NCBI GenBank assembly: GCA_002314445.1
Contig: DCFX01000032.1
Span: 1-15,248, forward strand
Direction of reading: 5' to 3'
DNA from: Treponema sp. UBA1793
GTDB lineage: Bacteria; Spirochaetota; Spirochaetia; Treponematales; Treponemataceae
Length of the DNA: 15,248 bases
Positions within the stretch are counted from its first letter, which is position 1; every line of letters begins with the position of its first letter. Positions 5,193 to 11,546 of this stretch are shown one piece after another. Below the pieces are notes generated by a model that worked only from the letters and a program-made list of their open reading frames with translations, searched no databases and was not told the origin of the DNA. The translations under genes were made by a program, and so were the position numbers.

Positions 5193-7676
5193 TCAGTCTA
5201 TTTCCGCGACAACATATACATCTTTCACGCCGGCATCAGCTTTTAACAACGTCCCCTCTGCCTTTCCGCCGGCTTTCACAGTCAGTGTTACTTTTCCGTC
5301 ATTCTTTTTATTTTCTACAGAAATATGATACGTAACGCCCCTGAACTTACGCGTAATTTCGGCTGTCTTCACATGGGACGGCAGACGCGGTTCAACAACG
5401 AGCCCGTCGTATGACGGACGAAGGCCGCAGATATACTGCGACAATGCCACAAAATTCCATGCTGCGGTTCCGGTAAGCCAGCTGTTTTTGGCCTCTCCGA
5501 ACCGGCACGCTTCCTTGCCGGCAATCATCTGCGAGTACACATACGGTTCTGTACGGTGGATATCGCTTATATCCTCAAGATATGCCGGTGCGATTTTCTT
5601 GTAATGATCAAATGCATCCTGAGGACGTCCGGAACATACTTCACCTATAATAATCCACGGATTATTGTGACAGAAAATACCGCCGTTCTCTTTATATCCC
5701 GGCGGATATGAAGATATCTCTCCGAGTTCAACATGATACTGCTTGTACGCCGGTGAAAGAATCACGATTCCGTACTTTGTATCAAGATATTTTTTCACAC
5801 TATCGAGAGATTTGCACGGATAGCCTTTATCCGCACCAATCTGAGCCATTGTGCCGAATCCCTGCGTTTCAATGAAAATCTTTCCATCTTCACATTCATT
5901 CGAACCGATTTTAGCACCGGAATCGTCGTATGCGCGTATATACCAGTCGCCGTCCCATCCTGTCCTGCAAATCTGGTCTTCCATTTTCTTTGCTGCGTCC
6001 TCGGCGAATTCCGCTTCAGCCTCATCGCCCTGCAGACGGCACATAGCCGCATAATCGGGGGTAACGAACACAAACATTTGCGCAATCATAACCGACTCTG
6101 CATTTTTTCCGTCTTTATTTGTACTCGTCTGGAAAGAATCGTTCGGATTCGTACTGAAGCAGTTAAGGTTCAGGCAGTCGTTCCAGTCTGCGCGCCCGAT
6201 GAGCGGGAGACCGTGCGGGCCAATATGAGTCGTTGTATATCGGTATGAGCGTTTCAGATGTTCATACAATGTTGCTGTATTTTTTTCATTGTTGTCAAAC
6301 GGAACCTGCTGTGCAAGGAATGACACATCTCCCGTTTCCCTGATATAGCCGCCGACGCCGAGAACGAGCCACAGCGGATCATCGTTGAACTGTGAACCGA
6401 TATCAGCATTACCTCGCTTCGTAAGCGGCTGGAACTGATGATATGCGCTTCCGTCTTCAAACTGTGTTGCGGCAACATCAAAAAGGCGTTCGCGTATGCG
6501 GGCTGCGGGCAGCTGATGGACAGCTCCGAGCATATCCTGGCTTGTATCGCGGAAACCGATACCGCGTCCGATGCCGCTTTCAAAATAGCTTGCAGATCGT
6601 GCAAAGTTGTACGTAACAACACACTGATACTGGTTCCACTGTGCCATGCGGTCAAGTTTTTCATCTCCGGTCTTAAGCTCAAAATGAGAAAGAATCTCAT
6701 CCCAGTACGCCTTGAGAGCTGCAAACGCAGTGTTCACCTGCTCAGGAGTTGAAAATTTCTTCTGCAACACATATACTTTTTCCTTGTTGATTATACCGCT
6801 TGCAGTATTTGTCCGAAGCAGATTTTTGCTTTCCGCTCCCTGTGCAGGAGTTTCCGCCCATTTTTTATCTTCGTCGTTTTCAATATAGCCAAGTATGAAA
6901 ATATAGGTCTTCTCTTCTCCTGAAGAGAGCGTTACTTCAAGACGATGGCTTGCAATCGGAGACCAGCCGTCTGCAATTGAATTCCCGCTCTTTCCTTCGG
7001 CAACAGTCTGAGGATTGTCAAGACTGTTATACAGTCCAAGGAACGTCTCCCTGTCTGAATCAAATCCCTGAACCGGTTCGTTACAGCTGTAAAAAGCAAA
7101 ATGATTCCGCCGCTCCCTGTATTCAGTCTTATGATAAATAACGCTTCCCTCAATTTCGACTTCACCTGTCGAAAAATTGCGCTGGAAGTTCGTACAGTCA
7201 TCCTGGGCATTGTACAGACACCACTCGACGAAAGAAACAAGCGAAACATGTTTTTCCTTCTTCGTCGTGTTCTTCAGCGTAATCATCTGAACTTCTGCAT
7301 TTTCTCCGTTTGGTACCATGTACAACACTTCTGAGGAAAGACCGTTCTTTTCCGAATTGATTTTCGTATAGCCGAAACCATGCCGACATTCGTATTTGTC
7401 GAGCTGAGTCTTTACCGGCTGCCATCCCGGATTCCAGAGTGTATCGCCGTCTTTTATATAGAAATAACGGCCGTTTGAATCAAGTGGAATATCATTATAG
7501 CGGTAGCGGGTAATACGGCGCAGGCGGGCATCTGTATAGAATGCATAACCGCCGGAAGTATTTGAAATAAGCGAAAAAAACTTTTCGCTGCCCAGATAGT
7601 TAATCCAGGGATAAGGTGTCTGCGGTGTGGTAATTACATACTCACGGTGTGTGTCATCAAAAAAACCAAATTTCAT
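5193..7676 (-). CDS. Cellobiose phosphorylase (GH94)
   Basis: This 827-aa cytoplasmic enzyme converts cellobiose plus phosphate to alpha-glucose 1-phosphate and glucose. The N terminus (MKFGFFDD, TPYPWINYLG, SNTSGGY, DARLRRITRYRYN) and the FQRNFSTGEVEIEGSVIYHK segment are near-diagnostic of GH94 cellobiose phosphorylases, as I recall them from Clostridium thermocellum. The catalytic (alpha/alpha)6 part contains RGIGFRDTSQD (R371, D377), the GRADWND motif at 494-500 with probable general acid D500, YPPGYKENGG and EAKNSWLTGTAAW. Length fits the family (about 810-830 aa). Residues about 275-294 (AETPAQGAESKNLL...) look like an extra loop before INKEK. The start at 7676 has GGGAGA at 7687-7682; the longer reading from 7736 runs through the operator and is rejected. 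It is regulated by the LacI operator at 7702-7717. Confidence 0.93.
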   Translation of the reverse strand: MKFGFFDDTHREYVITTPQTPYPWINYLGSEKFFSLISNTSGGYAFYTDARLRRITRYRYNDIPLDSNGRYFYIKDGDTLWNPGWQPVKTQLDKYECRHGFGYTKINSEKNGLSSEVLYMVPNGENAEVQMITLKNTTKKEKHVSLVSFVEWCLYNAQDDCTNFQRNFSTGEVEIEGSVIYHKTEYRERRNHFAFYSCNEPVQGFDSDRETFLGLYNSLDNPQTVAEGKSGNSIADGWSPIASHRLEVTLSSGEEKTYIFILGYIENDEDKKWAETPAQGAESKNLLRTNTASGIINKEKVYVLQKKFSTPEQVNTAFAALKAYWDEILSHFELKTGDEKLDRMAQWNQYQCVVTYNFARSASYFESGIGRGIGFRDTSQDMLGAVHQLPAARIRERLFDVAATQFEDGSAYHQFQPLTKRGNADIGSQFNDDPLWLVLGVGGYIRETGDVSFLAQQVPFDNNEKNTATLYEHLKRSYRYTTTHIGPHGLPLIGRADWNDCLNLNCFSTNPNDSFQTSTNKDGKNAESVMIAQMFVFVTPDYAAMCRLQGDEAEAEFAEDAAKKMEDQICRTGWDGDWYIRAYDDSGAKIGSNECEDGKIFIETQGFGTMAQIGADKGYPCKSLDSVKKYLDTKYGIVILSPAYKQYHVELGEISSYPPGYKENGGIFCHNNPWIIIGEVCSGRPQDAFDHYKKIAPAYLEDISDIHRTEPYVYSQMIAGKEACRFGEAKNSWLTGTAAWNFVALSQYICGLRPSYDGLVVEPRLPSHVKTAEITRKFRGVTYHISVENKKNDGKVTLTVKAGGKAEGTLLKADAGVKDVYVVAEID

Positions 7677-7701
7677 AAGATTCTCCCAAAAACGCTGTTT
7701 T

Positions 7702-7717
7702 ACTACAACGTTGTAGT
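7702..7717. promoter_or_regulatory. LacI-family operator O1 at the phosphorylase promoter
   Basis: ACTACAACGTTGTAGT is a perfect 16-base palindrome centred on AACGTT. It has the CpG-centred symmetry typical of LacI/GalR-family sites. It begins 4 bases downstream of the phosphorylase -10 box and covers the predicted transcription start (about 7715). A bound repressor would block initiation. A 13-of-14 copy of its core lies in front of lacI. Confidence 0.88.
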
Positions 7718-7721
7718 TACA

Positions 7722-7749
7722 ATTATACACACACACATTTATTTGTCAA
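7722..7749 (-). promoter_or_regulatory. Consensus sigma70 promoter of the phosphorylase gene
   Basis: On the minus strand, TTGACA (7749-7744) and TATAAT (7727-7722) are both perfect consensus hexamers, with a 16-base spacer. The spacer holds a TG dinucleotide run. Predicted transcription starts inside the operator and gives a leader of about 40 bases carrying the GGGAGA ribosome binding site. Confidence 0.88.
7727..7737. repeat. AC/TG dinucleotide run in the promoter spacer
   Basis: ACACACACACA (five and a half units; TG on the promoter strand) occupies most of the -35/-10 spacer of the phosphorylase promoter. Gain or loss of one unit would change the spacer from 16 to 18 or 14 bases. Confidence 0.8.
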
Positions 7750-7761
7750 TAAATAAAAAAA

Positions 7762-8778
7762 CTAGTTTCTCTGGATGCTGGCGACAGAAGCTCCTCTGAT
7801 AAGCTTTCCGCACACAGAACTGTGCCGGGGCTGGAAAGATTCGCCATTTTCGATTTCGCCTATAAGATGTTCGGCGAGGAGTTTCCCTATAAGTTCACCA
7901 TCCTGCCTGTATGTTGTAAGAGGCGGGGTGAGCATGGATGTAAGCATGATGCCGTCATAACCGGTAATGCTGATATCCCTGCCGATTATCATATTGTGTT
8001 TATTCAGAACGCGGATTCCGCCGAGTGCCGCAAAATCGTCAGGATACATAATGCAGGTCGGAGGTGATGGCAGCCCCAGCAGAATTTCAGTTGCCTCACT
8101 GCTTGTTACAGGGTCATGGTAAATTCCGCTGAGTATGAATGAATCAGGAATATTCAGTCCGTATCGTTTCGTAATTTTCCCGAATGCTTCCACACGCTCT
8201 TCAGTTACAAGCGTTTTCTCTCCATGAATCATGGCGATTTTTCTGTGCCCCATGGAAATGATATATTCAAGAAGAGACTCTATTCCTGCGTTGTTGTCGC
8301 TCATCACAGCGGAATGACTGTTGTCCGTGATGAAATCAAGCGTGACTGTCGGAATGTCGCTTTTTATCAGTTTTTGTATGTCCGGGCGGTTGAATTTTGT
8401 TGCAAGAATTGCAACACCGTCAAAACCGCGGTATTTGCAGTGGGCATAGTAATCAAACTTCGAGGAATTTGCACTGCCCATAAACGTAATTTCAAACCCT
8501 TTTGACATTGCAGCCAGCTGCAGACTGCTGAAAATAGTTGCAAAATACTGGTGCTGCAGACCGCTTCCCGTCTGGTCCTCAAATATGACACCTATGTCGT
8601 ATGTACGGTTTGTACGCAGCGTCCGGGCTGCAAGGTTAGGATGATACCCCATTTCCTGTGCCTTATTCTGCACAATTTTAATAGTGTCTGCACCAATCTC
8701 CGGACTGCTTTTCAGCGCTTTACTTACTGTAGAGAATGATACTCCACACTCTTTTGCAATATCTTTGAGGGTAATCAA
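7762..8778 (-). CDS. LacI-family transcriptional repressor of the cellobiose locus
   Basis: The 338-aa protein has the LacI layout. The helix-turn-helix is at residues 2-22 (ITLKDIAKECGVSFSTVSKAL) and the hinge helix near 48-56 (NLAARTLRT). Residues 60-338 form a periplasmic-binding-like effector domain with YDIGVIFED, GFDGVAILA, GHRKIAMIHG, CIMYPDDFAALGG, ISITGYDG and PPLTTYRQ. The effector is probably cellobiose or a related sugar, inferred from the neighbour it controls. The start is TTG 8778, with GGAG at 8788-8785 six bases upstream. The gene lies upstream of, and in the same direction as, the phosphorylase gene, with 85 bases between stop and start. It has its own promoter with an operator copy over the transcription start, so it should repress itself. 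Confidence 0.93.
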   Translation of the reverse strand: MITLKDIAKECGVSFSTVSKALKSSPEIGADTIKIVQNKAQEMGYHPNLAARTLRTNRTYDIGVIFEDQTGSGLQHQYFATIFSSLQLAAMSKGFEITFMGSANSSKFDYYAHCKYRGFDGVAILATKFNRPDIQKLIKSDIPTVTLDFITDNSHSAVMSDNNAGIESLLEYIISMGHRKIAMIHGEKTLVTEERVEAFGKITKRYGLNIPDSFILSGIYHDPVTSSEATEILLGLPSPPTCIMYPDDFAALGGIRVLNKHNMIIGRDISITGYDGIMLTSMLTPPLTTYRQDGELIGKLLAEHLIGEIENGESFQPRHSSVCGKLIRGASVASIQRN

Positions 8779-8784
8779 TTTTTA

Positions 8785-8798
8785 CTCCAACGTTGTAG
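8785..8798. promoter_or_regulatory. LacI-family operator O2, autoregulatory, in front of lacI
   Basis: CTCCAACGTTGTAG matches the 14-base core of O1 (CTACAACGTTGTAG) at 13 positions. The single change turns CTAC into CTCC, which on the coding strand is GGAG, the ribosome binding site of lacI. The site starts one base after the -10 box of the lacI promoter and covers the predicted transcription start (about 8793). Confidence 0.85.
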
Positions 8799-8799
8799 G

Positions 8800-8828
8800 A
8801 TTATACTCCAGTAAACCTTTTTTTTCAA
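8800..8828 (-). promoter_or_regulatory. Consensus sigma70 promoter of lacI
   Basis: On the minus strand, TTGAAA (8828-8823), a 17-base spacer and TATAAT (8805-8800) give a near-perfect promoter. The -35 box contains the TGA stop of ybaK (8827-8825), so the promoter fills the 46-base gap between the two genes. Confidence 0.85.
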
Positions 8829-9316
8829 CTTTCCTCGAGAATCAAATCACAAACAGTTGCTTTTACAGCTTTTATCAGCTCCTCTGGAGCAATAATAATC
8901 TGTACTCCTCTCATACCTGCACTTATATATACCTTGTCATATTTTAGCACCTGGCTGTCAATAAACGTACGGAGCTGTCTTTTCATACCAAGCGGAGAAC
9001 AACCGCCTCGCACATACCCTGTAAGAGCAAGAAGTTCCTCGGGTCTTACAGGATTAATTTCTTTGGCACCGGCAGCAGCACGGGCTTTCTTCAAATTTAT
9101 TTCACAAACCGAGCTCTGGCAAAATACACAAATTTCCTTTGTTTCTGTCCGCATGACGATTGTCTTAAAGACAACGCGGGGATCTATTCCCAATTTGCCC
9201 GCAAGCAGTTCAGCCGCACCGCGCTCAAGTTCATGCTCACCGTCATCCTCATATGACGAAGTCTCGTATGGAATATGTGCACTCTCAAGAATCCGCATAG
9301 CATTTGTCTTTTTCAT
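8825..9316 (-). CDS. ybaK: Cys-tRNA(Pro)/Cys-tRNA(Cys) deacylase, YbaK type
   Basis: The 163-aa cytoplasmic protein belongs to the YbaK/EbsC editing family, which hydrolyses mischarged Cys-tRNA(Pro) in trans. The diagnostic VFKTIV segment gives K51, probably the conserved functional Lys of YbaK. GYVRGGCSPLGMKR at 100-113 is the family loop, and DKVYISAGMRGVQIIIAPEEL closes the fold. Length fits (about 155-165 aa). The chosen ATG at 9316 (MKKTNAMRIL) matches the family N terminus; the frame stays open 16 codons further upstream, through the promoter. It has no Shine-Dalgarno sequence and its ATG falls at the predicted transcription start. It sits upstream of lacI on the same strand but seems functionally unrelated to sugar use. 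Confidence 0.92.
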   Translation of the reverse strand: MKKTNAMRILESAHIPYETSSYEDDGEHELERGAAELLAGKLGIDPRVVFKTIVMRTETKEICVFCQSSVCEINLKKARAAAGAKEINPVRPEELLALTGYVRGGCSPLGMKRQLRTFIDSQVLKYDKVYISAGMRGVQIIIAPEELIKAVKATVCDLILEES

Positions 9317-9332
9317 GTTTTTATAATACAAT
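9304..9332 (+). promoter_or_regulatory. Possible promoter of the cellobiose 2-epimerase gene
   Basis: TTGTCT (9304-9309), a 17-base spacer and TACAAT (9327-9332) would give a leader of about 33 bases with AAAGGA at 9356-9361. The -10 box overlaps that of the divergent ybaK promoter by two bases. The -35 box lies inside the ybaK coding start. No copy of the LacI operator is present here. Confidence 0.4.
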
Positions 9333-9351
9333 ACTGATAGAATCGTCTCAA
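9323..9351 (-). promoter_or_regulatory. Predicted sigma70 promoter of ybaK (leaderless start)
   Basis: On the minus strand, TTGAGA (9351-9346), 17 bases and TATTAT (9328-9323) form a good promoter. Six bases then lead to ATG 9316, placing the predicted +1 on the A of the start codon. No purine-rich ribosome binding site is present. Confidence 0.6.
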
Positions 9352-9371
9352 TACTAAAGGACACATCACTT

Positions 9372-10616
9372 ATGGATGCATATTTTTATAAATCAGTAAA
9401 AGAAGAGCTTACGCAGCATATTCTTCCTTATTGGGAAAAATACGCAAAAGATACGGCCACGGGCGGATTCTTCGGCAATATCGACAACAATAATATACAG
9501 GATAAAAATGAGAGCCGCACTATCGTCATGACCTCACGGTTCCTGTGGGCGTATAGTGCAGCAGCACGCCTGTTCAAAGAGACGTCGTATCTTGATATGG
9601 CAGAATACGCATTCACCGCTATGATGCATCAGTTCTTCGACAAAGAGAACGGCGGTTTTTTCTGGTCGGTAAATCCTGACGGAACTCCGTGTGTTTTAAA
9701 AAAACAGATATATGGAGAAGCATTCGCAACATACGCGCTGAGCGAATATGCAGCAGCCCTTGTCGAAGTAAAGAAAGAGACACTACAGCCGTTCGCGGTT
9801 ATCGACAAAGCACTTGCAATGTTTTCACTGATAGAAAGATATGCCCGCGATCTGGAATATGGAGGTTACGTCGAAGCCTGTGCAGAAAACTGGAAACCTA
9901 CGGCAGATCTCAGACTTTCAGATAAGGATATAGACTGCGGCAAATCCATGAACACGAACCTGCACGTTATGGAAGCCTATACAAATCTTTACCGGAATGT
10001 AGCAATCGTATACCCGGAGCAAACCGGCACAAAGCAGCTCATCGGTAAAGCGCTTGAAGCGCTGGTCCGCGTTACAGCAACGAAAATTCTGCAGAAAAAC
10101 GGCCATTTAGGCGTCTATTTTAACAAAGACTGGTCGCGTATTGATAATGAAATTTCCTATGGACACGATATTGAGGCGAGCTGGCTTCTTTGGGAAGCTG
10201 CAAACGAACTTGCAGACGAAAAACTTATGTCAGAGATACGTCCTGTTTCAATCAGAATGGCTATGATTGAACTTGAAGAAGGTTTTGACAAAGCGACAGG
10301 CGGATTTGAAAATACGTTTATCAACGGAATGCAGAACAAAACCCGTATCTGGTGGAATCAGGCCGAGGCTGTAAACGGTTTTTATACTGCATGGGAACTA
10401 ACGGGCGGTGATAATTTTAAGGAAGCATTTCAACTTGTCTGGAAATGGATTAAAGAACACCAGTCGGACACGAAAAACGGTGACTGGTTCTGGGCAGTGG
10501 ACGAAAACGGTGTTCCGGATTTAACGCAGCCAAAGGGCGGCAACTGGAAGACAGCATATCATAACGCAAGATGCTGCATGGAACTTCTGCGCCGTTCCGG
10601 CAATGAAGACTGCTGA
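9372..10616 (+). CDS. Cellobiose 2-epimerase (AGE superfamily)
   Basis: The 414-aa cytoplasmic (alpha/alpha)6-barrel enzyme would epimerise the reducing glucose of cellobiose at C2 to give glucosyl-beta-1,4-mannose, or act on mannobiose. Support comes from ELTQHILPYWEKYAKD at the start, the TSRFLWAYSAAAR helix, the EYGGYVEAC-x-NW segment, KSMNTNLHVMEAYTNLY, the SYGHDIEASWLLWEA motif with the catalytic-site His of the family, KTRIWWNQAEAVNGF and the terminal WKTAYHNARCCME. These follow the order in the Ruminococcus albus enzyme as I recall it. At 414 aa it is slightly longer than typical (about 390). N-acylglucosamine 2-epimerase is the alternative, but the phosphorylase nearby favours cellobiose. 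ATG 9372 has AAAGGA 10 bases upstream. It is probably co-transcribed with the next gene (17-base gap). Confidence 0.85.
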   Translation: MDAYFYKSVKEELTQHILPYWEKYAKDTATGGFFGNIDNNNIQDKNESRTIVMTSRFLWAYSAAARLFKETSYLDMAEYAFTAMMHQFFDKENGGFFWSVNPDGTPCVLKKQIYGEAFATYALSEYAAALVEVKKETLQPFAVIDKALAMFSLIERYARDLEYGGYVEACAENWKPTADLRLSDKDIDCGKSMNTNLHVMEAYTNLYRNVAIVYPEQTGTKQLIGKALEALVRVTATKILQKNGHLGVYFNKDWSRIDNEISYGHDIEASWLLWEAANELADEKLMSEIRPVSIRMAMIELEEGFDKATGGFENTFINGMQNKTRIWWNQAEAVNGFYTAWELTGGDNFKEAFQLVWKWIKEHQSDTKNGDWFWAVDENGVPDLTQPKGGNWKTAYHNARCCMELLRRSGNEDC

Positions 10617-10633
10617 GCGGCAAAAGAGGTATA

Positions 10634-11545
10634 ATGAAAACCCAGACAAAAACAGTACTTGCTTCTATCGCCATCCTCCTGATGGCTGTTGCAGGAGAGA
10701 TAATTGCAATCACACATCCGGGAAAACCTGAGCCGGAAGAATCAAAAACATCTCGTGCGGATATTGATTCCCAGACTGTTTTTTTTCAGTCTGACAGGAT
10801 TTCGGAAGTAAATGCAGATCTGTCTTCGTGCAATTTAAAAATTTCTGTCTGGGATGAATCAAGGCTTGAACTTACTATAGACTCAAACCGTAAGCAGTCA
10901 GACAGACCGTATGCACAGCTCGAAGGTAATACAATTTTCATCAAAGAAGATTTTTCAGAACGCCGGGATTTTTCATCTGATAAGACTTCGATCGATATAA
11001 AAATACCGCGGTATCTTACAGAAGAAAACGCCGGTTTTTCCATCATGCTTAACACAACAAGCGGCGCTGTAAAAGTCCAGGAACTGCACTGCACGTCATT
11101 CAGCGCAGGTACGATAAGCGGCCGCATCATTCTTGAAAACAGCAGCTTTTCTTCCGGTCTGAAGCTCAACTCAACGTCAGGCGCCATCATATGCACAGAC
11201 ATACAGTCAGGTTCTGCAGCAGCAGATTGCATAAGCGGCAATATCGATTTTACCGGCAGCTGCAAAAAAATTGAAGCAGAAACAGTATCGGGGTATATTC
11301 ACTTTGCGTCAAACATAATGCCGGGGGATGAATGTTCTTTTTCCAGTACATCCGGTTCAATCAATCTGGATATACCGGAAAACAAAGGATACAGTCTCGA
11401 CTATGAAGTTTTAAGCGGACTCCTGACAGATGCATTCACCAATACAAAAACAAAAGGCCGGGGTACCGACACATATAAAGACGGGACCACAGCCATAAAA
11501 ATAAAAACAACAAGCGGCAACATAAATGTCAGCCGCCGCAACTGA
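10634..11545 (+). CDS. DUF4097-like beta-repeat envelope protein
   Basis: The 303-aa protein has one N-terminal hydrophobic segment (residues 7-26) and then an exported region. There is no lipobox Cys, so it is either anchored by that helix or cleaved. Residues 141-300 hold repeated turns of the form [T/S/C]-x-S-G-x-[I/V]: TTSG 141, TISG 160, STSG 180, CISG 199, TVSG 217, STSG 238, VLSG 259 and TTSG 292. Most are 18-21 residues apart. This is the pattern of DUF4097/DUF2807 putative adhesins, which form a right-handed beta-solenoid. Residues 48-130 form a beta-rich lead-in. The ribosome binding site is GAGG at 10626-10629. It follows the epimerase gene by 17 bases. It ends one base from the stop of the convergent decarboxylase gene. 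Function is unknown. Confidence 0.75.
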   Translation: MKTQTKTVLASIAILLMAVAGEIIAITHPGKPEPEESKTSRADIDSQTVFFQSDRISEVNADLSSCNLKISVWDESRLELTIDSNRKQSDRPYAQLEGNTIFIKEDFSERRDFSSDKTSIDIKIPRYLTEENAGFSIMLNTTSGAVKVQELHCTSFSAGTISGRIILENSSFSSGLKLNSTSGAIICTDIQSGSAAADCISGNIDFTGSCKKIEAETVSGYIHFASNIMPGDECSFSSTSGSINLDIPENKGYSLDYEVLSGLLTDAFTNTKTKGRGTDTYKDGTTAIKIKTTSGNINVSRRN

Positions 11546-11546
11546 T

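Noticed and set aside
6254..6724. A 156-codon minus-strand open frame inside the phosphorylase gene.
   Set aside because: It is a same-strand shadow frame across a well-conserved catalytic region, with no ribosome binding site or family resemblance.
7677..7736. N-terminal extension of the phosphorylase starting from a GTG at 7736.
   Set aside because: It would translate the -10 box region, the operator and the ribosome binding site. The family N terminus begins at MKFGFF (7676).
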